Source: Megasphaera geminata F0357
Lineage (GTDB): Bacteria > Bacillota > Negativicutes > Veillonellales > Megasphaeraceae
DNA: 46,421 nucleotides
Assembly: GCF_000239275.1 (NCBI RefSeq)
Contig: NZ_JH417604.1
Location: forward strand, 1,823 to 48,243
Direction of reading: 5' to 3'
Part shown: positions 30,101 to 37,890 of the stretch, piece after piece
Position numbering within the stretch: the stretch's first letter is position 1
How the letters are laid out: every line of letters begins with the position of its first letter
Made by a program: the position numbers and the translations under genes
Notes under the pieces: model-generated
Databases searched by the model: none
What the model saw: the letters and a program-made list of their open reading frames with translations, nothing else
Told to the model about the DNA's origin: nothing

Positions 30101-30643
30101 TCCAACACGGGCGGACAGGCTTCCAAGGCTACACCGACAGCGGCCGTGGCTCAGTTCGCCGCTTCCGGTAAGAAGACGAAGAAAAAAGACCTCGGTTTAA
30201 TGGAAGCAACATACGGTTATGTATACGTAGCTCAGGTTGCTATGGGCGCCGACAAGAATCAGTTCATGAAAGCGCTTCAGGAAGCGGAGGCATATCCGGG
30301 TCCGTCCCTCATCATCGGGTATGCGCCTTGTATCAATCATGGTCTGAAAGTCGGACAAGGCCAGAGTCAGCTTGAACAGAAACGCGCCGTAGAGGCCGGA
30401 TACTGGCACTTGTGGAGATACAACCCGCTTCTCAAGAAGGAAGGTAAAAACCCGTTCATTCTTGACTCGAAACCGCCTAAAGCTAATTTCAGAGACTTCC
30501 TCATGGGCGAAACCCGCTTCTCTTCACTTTTGCGGACCTTCCCCGACAGTGCGGAAGCGCTCTTTGAAAAGGCCGAACAGGATGCAAAAGATCGTTATGA
30601 ATCGTATGTGGCAATGGAAAAAGCATACGCGACGGATAAATAA
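27125..30643 (+). CDS. nifJ: Pyruvate:ferredoxin (flavodoxin) oxidoreductase
   Basis: This cytoplasmic enzyme oxidises pyruvate to acetyl-CoA and CO2 and reduces ferredoxin or flavodoxin; it is central to anaerobic fermentation. The 1172-residue single chain is intact, starting at ATG 27125 with GGAGTG upstream. Domain order is standard. The pyruvate-binding alpha region opens with GNEAAAHIAYAFTEVAPIFP, followed by a gamma domain (about 415-630). Two 4Fe-4S motifs follow: CIGCNQCSFVCP near residue 691 and CLGCGSCTHVCP near 748. The proximal-cluster cysteines are in CAGCAETPYC near 810, and the thiamine-diphosphate site is GGDGWAYDIGYGGLDHVLA near 959. It forms a single-gene unit with a strong terminator. 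Confidence 0.98.
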   Translation: MTGKKIFKTMDGNEAAAHIAYAFTEVAPIFPITPSSPMAEHVDEWSAHGRKNLFGVPVLVQEMQSEKGAAGTLHGALNAGALTTTFTSSQGMMIMLSNMFKVAGELLPAVFHAASRTIASNGYTIFAGHDDVLAMRGTGICMMAESSVQEVMDLSAVVHATAISCRVPIINFFDGFRTSHELQKIEVIDYEDLRPMLDMEAVEAFRKRGMNPDNPEAVAFCESAEVYMQHKESLNKFYDKVPETAEKYMQMIHEITGREYHLFNYTGVPDAEYVIVAIGSGAQTIEETVKYLVDKGEKVGCINVHMFRPWSEKHFLAALPKTTKKIAVLERTKETGANGEPMYHSVAASFARADVHPKIYNGRYGIASKEFLPADVIAAFDNLKQDEPKNDFTLSIVDDVTFKSLPRKEDVHLNTKGLKACKFWGFGSDGTVGANKSAIKIIGDNTDMYAQAYFAYDSKKSGGVTVSHLRFGSNPINMPYLVNSADFIACHRQSYVYGYDLLRGIKKGGTFLLNTVWKPEELEEKLPAQLKRSLAKNDVQFYILDGVGIAQSIGLGGRINMIMQSAFFKLSEVIPVDLAISKLKEAVVKSYGKKGQEVVNKNYAAIDEGLKNIVKIDVPAAWAEAADEEADLSRHSDFYKEFALPTNRLEGDDLPVSAFDGREDGHWPTGTAAEEKRGVAMFVPSWDAEKCIGCNQCSFVCPHAAIRPFLLTPEEAAGAPEGYTNKDIRIAPDYKYSIVVSVLDCLGCGSCTHVCPKQALTMKPFDEEENKSVIWDYVIDLPVKPNPGDKLTVIGSQFEQPLLEFTGACAGCAETPYCKVITQLYGDRMMIANAHGCSSVWGGSAPTCGYTKNEKGQGPAWATSLFEDNAEYGFGMLVAEKAERKLLATYVDAAVEVAGPELKEALVEWKEKMNEGTGTRDRAAKVIALLEAEKDGKPALEQVYKMKQFLVKRSQWLFGGDGWAYDIGYGGLDHVLAMNEDINVLVFDTEVYSNTGGQASKATPTAAVAQFAASGKKTKKKDLGLMEATYGYVYVAQVAMGADKNQFMKALQEAEAYPGPSLIIGYAPCINHGLKVGQGQSQLEQKRAVEAGYWHLWRYNPLLKKEGKNPFILDSKPPKANFRDFLMGETRFSSLLRTFPDSAEALFEKAEQDAKDRYESYVAMEKAYATDK

Positions 30644-30659
30644 TCATGATGTAAACGGA

Positions 30660-30696
30660 AAAGAGACGACAACCGCACGGTTGTCGTCTCTTTTTG
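30660..30696. terminator. Bidirectional terminator between nifJ and the M20D gene
   Basis: AGAGACGACAACC (30662-30674) pairs perfectly with GGTTGTCGTCTCT (30679-30691). A T-run follows on the plus strand, with a shorter one (AAAA at the left) for the converging minus-strand gene. Confidence 0.9.
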
Positions 30697-30715
30697 TACA
30701 CCGTTTTTTTTTATC

Positions 30716-31903
30716 TTAATGAAACCGTTCGCATGCTTTGCAGTATACTGTGAGCATATACATCAGGGCCAGCGGTAAGCCGTCTTCATCGGACAGATAA
30801 AACTTCGGGCTGTGATGCGGTGTCGGCTCATGCGTTCCTGACGGATCGGCCAGGCCGAACCAGGCAATGGCGGACGGTTTCTTTTCCGCAAAGTAAGAGA
30901 AATCTTCGGCGCCCAAACGCGGAGGAACATGGAGACGCGTGATCCCTAGCTCGTCTGCCGCATCAGCCATAAGAGCAACACAGTTGCCGTTATTGACGAC
31001 TGCCGGATACCCGTAGACCGTGGATACCTCAATGTCACAGTTATATGCGGCACAGACGGCGCGGCCGAGCCGTTCGACTTCAGACATCATGAAATCGCGC
31101 AGATGTGTGTCAAGTGCGCGTACACAGCCGCCCATGACGGCCTTTTCGGGTATGACGTTAGCTACACCGTCGATACCGCAATGAAGATAGCTGACCGTTA
31201 TTGTGCAGTTCGCCAAAGGGTCGCATTTTAATGCCGGTATAAGGTTAAGGGACGAAATCAAGTGACTTATCGGCAGAAGCGGATTGTTTGCCGTGTGGGG
31301 AAAGCCGCCGTGGCCGCCTTTGCCCGTGATTTTGAAGTCATACGTGCCGACGGCTGCAAAGCGGCTGCCTTCTTCAATGTCGATAGTGCCGACCGGATTT
31401 TCAGCATCGACATGAATGGCAAACATGTAGTCGATCTTATCCATAATCCCGTCTTTCACGAGCTGTACGGCACCACCGGGAAGAAACTCTTCGGCCTGCT
31501 CAAAGACGAAGTAGACCGTACCCTTGATAAGCTCTCGATGTGCCGCAAGGATTTCGGCGACCGCCAGAAGGACGGCCGTATGCGCGTCGTGACCGCAGCC
31601 GTGCATGACGCCGGGAGTAATGCTCTTATAAGGGAGCTTATTTTCTTCAACAAGACCGAGGGCGTCAATATCGGCTCGCAGACCGATAGAAGGACCGGGC
31701 CGCTCTCCTTTGAGATAACCGACCGTGCTGTTGCCGCTGATGCCTTCAAGCATAGGGATACCCGCTTTTATAAGAGCATCGCGTATCCACCGGGCCGTTT
31801 TTTCTTCTTGAAAGGAAAGTTCCGGATGGGCGTGCAGGTAACGTCTGTTTTCAACTACTTTATTTCCGTATCGGCTAACCAGTTCTTGTATGTGCTTGTT
31901 CAT
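30716..31903 (-). CDS. M20D-family amidohydrolase (hippurate/aminoacylase type)
   Basis: This is an intact 395-residue metal-dependent amidohydrolase of the HipO/AmaA group, which removes N-acyl groups from amino acids or cuts small amides. Family signatures are RRYLHAHPELSFQEEKTARW near residue 20, GLRADIDALGLVEENKLPYKS near 74 (longest shared motif RADIDAL), and the metal site HGCGHDAHTAVLL. In that site Cys103, His105 and Glu139 of FEQAEEF are the metal ligands and Glu138 the catalytic base. GKGGHGGFPHTANNPL and the late HEPTPHHSPKF histidine follow. The start ATG has GGAGG upstream. Exact substrate cannot be told. It may be part of general amino-acid scavenging along with PepD. Confidence 0.9.
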   Translation of the reverse strand: MNKHIQELVSRYGNKVVENRRYLHAHPELSFQEEKTARWIRDALIKAGIPMLEGISGNSTVGYLKGERPGPSIGLRADIDALGLVEENKLPYKSITPGVMHGCGHDAHTAVLLAVAEILAAHRELIKGTVYFVFEQAEEFLPGGAVQLVKDGIMDKIDYMFAIHVDAENPVGTIDIEEGSRFAAVGTYDFKITGKGGHGGFPHTANNPLLPISHLISSLNLIPALKCDPLANCTITVSYLHCGIDGVANVIPEKAVMGGCVRALDTHLRDFMMSEVERLGRAVCAAYNCDIEVSTVYGYPAVVNNGNCVALMADAADELGITRLHVPPRLGAEDFSYFAEKKPSAIAWFGLADPSGTHEPTPHHSPKFYLSDEDGLPLALMYMLTVYCKACERFH

Positions 31904-32037
31904 GCCTGTTACCTCCGCATTGTAGTGATACGCTGTTTACCGTCATAATGTTTCAGGGAATATATTAAGGAGTGTGCAATGATAATAAATGTATATATTC
32001 CTGTTGGAATTTTCTTGTCTCAAGTGATTTTTTTCAG

Positions 32038-32652
32038 TCAGAATAAGTATTTCGTATCATAACTGATATCCATGAATTGGCTTATGATTTCATCATCAAA
32101 TCCGTGTTCCTGAGATTTACCTTTAAGCGCTGTGCCGAATTTCAACTGCATTTTCTTCCGTGAATTTACGGGCGGTTCATAATTGATGCGCAATTGGCGG
32201 GCCGCTTCGGAACGACTCTCCACATGAGTATATATACCGTTTTCGAAGGACAGCTCAAATACCGTTTTGAAGGCATGAGGGAGTTGAAACCCGAAAGGCA
32301 TGAAATATTCATGAATAAAATCATAGGCAATGAGAAAGGAACCCGTATAAGTTAAAGACAGGTTTAAATTATATTGCAGATCACCTGCAGGTGAATGGAA
32401 AGAAACCGGTTCGACTCCGTAGAGTGCAGGCGCCGGCTCATCGCCGTTATTAGTGAAAAGACGGGAAAGAATAAGTTGCTTACCGTCCGATAATGTATAA
32501 ATGGCGGACCAGCCGCGAATACATGATTCATCAAACATGGTCGGCCGAATGGGAACATCTTTTATAGAAAAGAGTTCTTCCGGCCTTTCTATGGCGACAA
32601 TACTGTATTTACGGTCGTTAAAGTTAAACCCGTCAAAAAATTGAGCGCGCAT
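32038..32652 (-). CDS. Unknown protein, about 204 residues
   Basis: No family is recognised. ATG 32652 (MRAQFFDGFNFNDRKYSIVA) is chosen because ACAGGAGG lies seven bases upstream; a longer form from 32724 has no such site and would run through it. The product is soluble, without signal peptide or membrane segments, rich in aromatic residues and beta-type patterns (FNFNDRKYSIVAIERPEELF). It has a middle hydrophobic stretch YTGSFLIAYDFIHEYFMPFG and a basic tail with NSRKKMQLKFG. The look is of a small beta-rich cytoplasmic protein. A possible short gene lies 32 bases upstream in the same direction. Both are divergent from purL. Confidence 0.7.
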   Translation of the reverse strand: MRAQFFDGFNFNDRKYSIVAIERPEELFSIKDVPIRPTMFDESCIRGWSAIYTLSDGKQLILSRLFTNNGDEPAPALYGVEPVSFHSPAGDLQYNLNLSLTYTGSFLIAYDFIHEYFMPFGFQLPHAFKTVFELSFENGIYTHVESRSEAARQLRINYEPPVNSRKKMQLKFGTALKGKSQEHGFDDEIISQFMDISYDTKYLF

Positions 32653-32684
32653 GTATGCCTCCTGTAAGGGACAATAGCAGTGAT

Positions 32685-32873
32685 TTACGTGGTTTTGGCA
32701 GCATCGGGATATATCAAAGCCCATTTATCATCGCAGAGACTTTTTATACGAAAACGATTCGCGTGTCTCTGATTGAGTCGCTGCAACGGTTGTGAAATAC
32801 AGTCTGTTTTTAAAGTATCGCCGCGCTTTTCCGTCTGCGGAGGTACTCCGGTTATAAGGACTGATCCTTCCAT
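32685..32873 (-). CDS. Possible small protein upstream of the unknown gene
   Basis: This is a 62-codon frame opening MEGSVLITGVPPQTEKRGDT and ending NRFRIKSLCDDKWALIYPDA. No family is recognised and no clear ribosome site precedes the ATG at 32873, so a shorter form or no gene at all is possible. In favour: codon use looks ordinary, it is in the same direction as the next gene, and it ends 32 bases before that gene's start. Against: small size and no homology that I can recall. Confidence 0.3.
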   Translation of the reverse strand: MEGSVLITGVPPQTEKRGDTLKTDCISQPLQRLNQRHANRFRIKSLCDDKWALIYPDAAKTT

Positions 32874-32938
32874 TGTTCACATCTTACACATTCTTTCTGT
32901 TTTTGTCCATATAAACCGTACAGCGCAGGCATTTTTCC

Positions 32939-32968
32939 TTGCCAGTGAGAGCTGTATAGGGGTACAAT
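32939..32968 (+). promoter_or_regulatory. Promoter of purL
   Basis: TTGCCA (32939-32944), an 18-base spacer and TACAAT (32963-32968) lie 45 bases before the purL start. The ribosome site GAGGGGG precedes ATG 33014. No purine riboswitch was seen in the short leader. Confidence 0.55.
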
Positions 32969-33013
32969 AAACTCGTACATGACTGGAGTTCTATATCGAT
33001 TTGAGGGGGTCAC

Positions 33014-36000
33014 TTGATGCAATCCATCCGTCGTTTATATGTTGCCAAAAGGCGTGCTTTTGCTGATGAAGCAAGGCGTATGCTTACGGATTTAAAAGAA
33101 AATTTACTGATCCGCGGACTGAAGGATGTCCGGCTTTATAACCGTTATGATGTGAGCGGTCTTGATGACAAGACGTTTGCCGGCAATGAAGATATGATTT
33201 TCTCTGAACCGCCTGTTGACACTGTTTACAGTGAACTGCCCGGAGACGGCGCCGATATGATCCTGGCAATCGAATATTTGCCGGGACAGTATGATCAGCG
33301 CGCCGATTCGGCGATGCAGTGTTTGCAAATGTTGACGATGCAAAATGATGCCGTTGTGCGTACGGCGCGTGTGTTTGTCTTTACGGGGGTCTTGTCGCCT
33401 GACGATAAAGAAGCTATTAAACGGTATTGCATTAATCCGGTTGAAGCGCGTGAAGCGTCTCTTGATGAGGCGAAAACACTGGAAATGACTTGGAAGCGAC
33501 CGGCTGATGTGGCATATATCAATGGGTTTACGGCTATGTCCGAGACGGAGTTGGCGGCGTTGCGCGTCCGTCTCAATTTAGCGATGAGTTTTGCCGATTT
33601 GGTCTTTTGCCGGAGCTATTTCCGGGATGAAGAAAAACGAGACCCGACGATTACGGAAATTCGCGTTATTGATACATACTGGTCCGACCATTGCCGGCAA
33701 ACGTCTTTCATGACAGAGCTGACGAATATCAAGTTTGAAGACGGACCCTTTGCCGGGCCGGTACAGCGTGCCTATGAGGCATATAAAACAACGCGTGAAG
33801 CATTGCGGCTTAAAAAGCCGCAGACTTTGATGGATATGGCGACTGTGGCGGTGAAAGAGTTAAAAGCTGCCGGTAAGCTTACGGATCTGGATGAATCGGA
33901 AGAAATTAACGCCTGCACGATTGTTATTCCCGTTGATGTAGACGGTAAGGAAGAGGAATGGCTCCTCCTCTTTAAGAACGAAACACACAATCACCCGACG
34001 GAGATTGAACCGTTCGGCGGCGCGGCCACTTGCCTTGGCGGGTGTATCCGCGATCCTTTAAGCGGCCGTGCCTATGTATATCAGGCTATGCGTGTTACCG
34101 GCTCGGGCGATCCCCGTCAGGCCGTAAAAGATACGATTCCCGGTAAATTGCCGCAGCGTACGATAACGACAGGTGCCGCTAAAGGGTATAGCTCGTACGG
34201 CAATCAGATCGGTTTGGCTACAGGAGAAGTAAAAGAATACTATCACTCCGGATTTTTGGCTAAACGTATGGAAATAGGCGCGGTTCTCGGTGCGGCGCCG
34301 CGCGGCAATGTTGTGCGTGAAGCGCCGCGGCCCGGCGATGTCATCATCCTTCTCGGCGGCAAAACCGGACGTGACGGTATGGGCGGCGCCACGGGTTCGT
34401 CGAAGAAGCATACCCTTACGTCACTTGAAACGAGCGGTGCCGAGGTACAGAAGGGAAATGCACTGACAGAACGTAAAATTCAGCGCCTCTTCCGTCGTTC
34501 TGAAGTAACGACACTCATCAAACGGTGCAATGATTTCGGCGCCGGCGGTGTATCCGTTGCTATCGGTGAACTAACGGACGGTCTCGATATCAATCTTGAT
34601 GCGGTCCCGAAAAAATATGAAGGACTTGACGGTACGGAATTGGCTATTTCCGAGTCCCAAGAACGTATGGCTGTCGTCATAGCGCCTGAAAACGTGGACA
34701 CATTCATGTCATACGCGGCGGAAGAAAATCTGGAAGCGACGATTATTGCCTCCGCTACCGCTTCGCAGCGGCTGATCATGCATTGGCGCGGTGATAAAAT
34801 TGTTAATCTTTCTCGTGCTTTTCTTGATACAAACGGTGTCATGCAGCAGCGTGAGGCTTATGTAACGGCACCGCAGGGCAACAGTTTTTTTGCGCCTAAA
34901 GGCGTGAAGGACGTTAAACAGAGGTTCATTGATGTGATGGGAACTCTCAATATCGCGTCCGAACAAGGCTTAGCCGAATGTTTTGACAGTACTGTCGGTG
35001 CCCGTACGGTATTGATGCCCTTTGGCGGTAAATATCAGAAGACGCCGGTTGAAGGTATGGTACGTGTATACCCGTAGATGTCGGTTCTACGACGGAAACG
35101 GCAAGTATTTTCACGCACGGGTACGATCCCGATCTGGCTCTGTGGAGTCCTTTCCACGGCGCCTTGTATGCAGTAGTCCAGTCCGTGGCGAAGCTGGTTG
35201 CTCTCGGCGGTGACCGTAAAAAGGCGTACTTAACGTTTCAGGAGTTTTTCCAGAGTCTCGGTACGGAGGTTAACGCGTGGGGGAAACCTGTAGCTGCACT
35301 CTTAGGTGCTTATACGGCACAACGGGAGCTGCAAATTGCCGCAATCGGCGGCAAGGACAGTATGAGCGGTACCTTTGAAAACCTGACCGTACCGCCGACA
35401 CTCGTATCCTTTGCCGTGGTTACGGAAAAAGCCAAAAATGTGATCTCTCCCGAATTTAAGGCCGCCGGTGATGCCGTCATTCTCCTTGATGTACCGCATG
35501 ACGATGACGATGTTATTGATTGGGTTATATTTAAAGACCAATGCGACTTCCTTCATGAACAAATTCTTTCCGGCAAAGTAAAGGCCGCCCGTGCTGTGGG
35601 ACAAGGCGGCGTAGCGGCCGCGCTTGCACAGATGGCATTCGGCAACGGGATCGGCTTTATGACGGCAGCTGATATTGCGGCAGCGGATCTATTTGCTCTT
35701 CGCTACGGTGCATTTGTCGTCGAAACGGATTGTGAAACGGCAAAGACATGGACCGCGCATGCGTACAGAACCGTTGTCGCGACGACAACGACGACTGACG
35801 CAGCGATTGTCGGAAATGTTCACATCGCCCTGGATGAGTTGCTGCAAGCTTGGGAGAAACCGCTTGCCAAAATATTCCCTGTTCAGAGTACCGCTGTAAC
35901 AGGCAGTGCCGAGTTGCCTGTTTTCACGACTTACGGTCCGAAACGAAGTGAATCTTTCGGTAAACCGCGCGTCTTTATTCCCGTTTGCCCGGGGACGAAC

Positions 36001-36761
36001 TGCGAATATGATTCGGCTGCCGCCTTTGAAGCTGCCGGCGCCGTAACGGATACGTTTGTCTTGCGTAACGAAACACCGCAGGCATTGATGACCTCTATTG
36101 CAGAAATGGAAAAACGTATTGCCCGGGCGCAGATCATAATGTTCCCGGCGGTTTCAGTGCCGGTGATGAACCGGAAGGTTCAGGTAAATTTATTGCTACC
36201 CTCTTCCGTAATCCCGTTCTTGCCCAAGCGTTGGAAGACCTCCTTTATAAACGGGACGGTTTGGTCCTCGGGATTTGCAACGGTTTTCAGGCGCTCATTA
36301 AACTGGGCCTCTTGCCGTACGGCTATATTCAGCCTCTTAATGCGTACAGCCCGACCCTTACATATAATACAATCGGCCGTCATCTTTCGCGTATGGTCGA
36401 TACAAAGATCGTATCCGTTATGTCCCCCTGGTTCAGTAATGCCAAGACGGGTGATATACACACGCTTGCCGTTTCACACGGCGAAGGGCGCTTTGTTGCT
36501 TCAGTGGAACAGATTTATGAACTTGCCGCTAAGGGGCAGATTGCAACACAATATGTTGCTTCCGACGGGGCGGCGACATACGACAGTATGTATAATCCTA
36601 ACCAGTCCGTCATGGCTGTAGAAGGGATTACCAGTCCCGACGGGCGTGTTTTCGGCAAAATGGCTCATACGGAGCGTTATACAGGGGAAACATCCTTCAA
36701 AAATATTTCCGGTAACAAGATACAGCCTATCTTTGCGGCGGGGGTAGCATATTTTGAATAA
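33014..36761 (+). CDS. purL: Phosphoribosylformylglycinamidine synthase, single-chain, frameshifted twice
   Basis: This purine-pathway enzyme turns FGAR, glutamine and ATP into FGAM. It is the long single-chain form with a fused glutaminase. The synthetase part has DTYWSDHCRQTSF, FKNETHNHPTEIEPFGGAAT, GKTGRDGMGGATGSS and NDFGAGGVSVAIGEL. The second half has LWSPFHGALYAVV and AAIGGKDSMSGTF. The C-terminal glutaminase has LGICNGFQALIKLG (nucleophile cysteine, about residue 1088) and VSHGEGRF. Missing bases near 35066-35071 and 36144-36148 split it into three frames. Restoring both (VPVDVGSTTETASIF; IMFPGGFSAGDEPEGSGKF) gives about 1249 residues, the usual size for this type. Two single deletions that each repair a conserved motif argue for sequence error. 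Confidence 0.94.
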
Positions 36762-36792
36762 AAGGCATACTTAGAAATAAAGGAGAGCGGAT

Positions 36793-37752
36793 ATGTATAA
36801 AACACGGAAAATAATTATTGTCGGAGCCGGTCATGTCGGTTCGCATGTAGCATTGGCGCTTATTCAGGCAGGAGAAGCGAACGATATTGTTCTTATTGAT
36901 ATTGATAAAGATAAAGCTGTCGGGCAGGCATATGATCTGGATGACGCCGTTACAGGTGCCGCCTGCGGCCGTGATTCGACCGTTCGTGCCGGTGGATATG
37001 AAGAACTTAATGATGCGGATATTCTTGTCATGGCCTTCGGCCGCAGCCGTAAACCCGGTGAAACGCGGCTTGATATGTTTGATGACTCCATCCGTATGGC
37101 GGATGAGGTCATTGCTCATCTGAAAAAAGTCGATTTTCGCGGCATTATGCTCAGTATATCCAACCCGGCCGATATTATTTGCGAATACATCCGCCGCCGC
37201 ATGAATTGGGACTGGCAGCGCTGTTTTTGTACCGGCACGAGTCTCGAAACGTACCGGCTTTTGCGCATCATTGGCAATCTGACAGGCTATTCCCGTCATT
37301 CCATTCAAGGGTTCTGCCTCGGTGAACACGGTAATTCCAGCTTTATTGCATGGTCAACCGTTCGCATTAACGGCCGGCCTTTTTTAGAATTCATTAAAGA
37401 CAAAAAAGAGCTGAGCAATGTGGATCCGGAGGAGTTACAGACACAGGTCAAGCGTGCCGGTGACCTGGAAGTGGACTTTAAAGGCTGCACCGAATTCGGG
37501 ATTGCCAATGCGGCACTTATGATTATTCGCGCCGTCCTGCATGATCAAAAGCTCATTTGGCCCTGCTCGACAGTTCTTACAGGACAATATGGTGAAAAAA
37601 ATGTTGTAGCCGGCGTGCCTTGCGTTCTCGGTAAAAACGGTATTGAAGAAATTCTGGAGGTGCCTCTTTTGCCGGAAGAACAGGAAAAGTTCCACACATC
37701 ATGCAATATTATTCGTTCGTTCCTGGAACGGGCGGAAATGATGACTCGCTAA
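36793..37752 (+). CDS. L-2-hydroxyacid dehydrogenase of the lactate/malate dehydrogenase family
   Basis: This is an intact 319-residue NAD-dependent dehydrogenase. The NAD-binding start is IIIVGAGHVGSHVALALIQA with IVLIDIDKDKAVGQAYDLDD. Catalytic features are RKPGETRLDM (mobile loop with the conserved Arg), SISNPADI (Asn), LETYRLLRIIG (substrate Arg, but Glu where Asp is usual) and GEHGNSSFIAWSTVR (catalytic His). GEHGNS with AWSTVR closely recalls L-2-hydroxyisocaproate dehydrogenase, while Arg at the position that is Gln in lactate dehydrogenases recalls malate dehydrogenase. The substrate is therefore unsure: lactate, malate or a branched 2-keto acid. It follows purL by 31 bases and starts at ATG 36793 behind AAGGAGAG. 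Confidence 0.85.
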   Translation: MYKTRKIIIVGAGHVGSHVALALIQAGEANDIVLIDIDKDKAVGQAYDLDDAVTGAACGRDSTVRAGGYEELNDADILVMAFGRSRKPGETRLDMFDDSIRMADEVIAHLKKVDFRGIMLSISNPADIICEYIRRRMNWDWQRCFCTGTSLETYRLLRIIGNLTGYSRHSIQGFCLGEHGNSSFIAWSTVRINGRPFLEFIKDKKELSNVDPEELQTQVKRAGDLEVDFKGCTEFGIANAALMIIRAVLHDQKLIWPCSTVLTGQYGEKNVVAGVPCVLGKNGIEEILEVPLLPEEQEKFHTSCNIIRSFLERAEMMTR

Positions 37753-37787
37753 ATAAAAAATGATTTATGGCAATTTCAGTAAACCTG

Positions 37788-37855
37788 TTCAAAGTTTCCG
37801 ATTTTTGCTATAATAAAGCGGATAAGCTCATAACTTCGGTTATGAGCTGCTGTTT
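37788..37855 (+). promoter_or_regulatory. gyrA promoter with a hairpin at the start of the leader
   Basis: A TTCAAA-like -35 (about 37788) and TATAAT (37809-37814) predict RNA starting near 37821. Directly there, AGCTCATAAC (37825-37834) pairs with GTTATGAGCT (37839-37848) around a TTCG tetraloop, followed by GCTGTTTTTG. The hairpin may stabilise the gyrA 5' end, attenuate it, or simply terminate the upstream dehydrogenase transcript. Confidence 0.5.
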
Positions 37856-37890
37856 TTGCTTATGAATAATTTATTAATTGAGGTGACATT

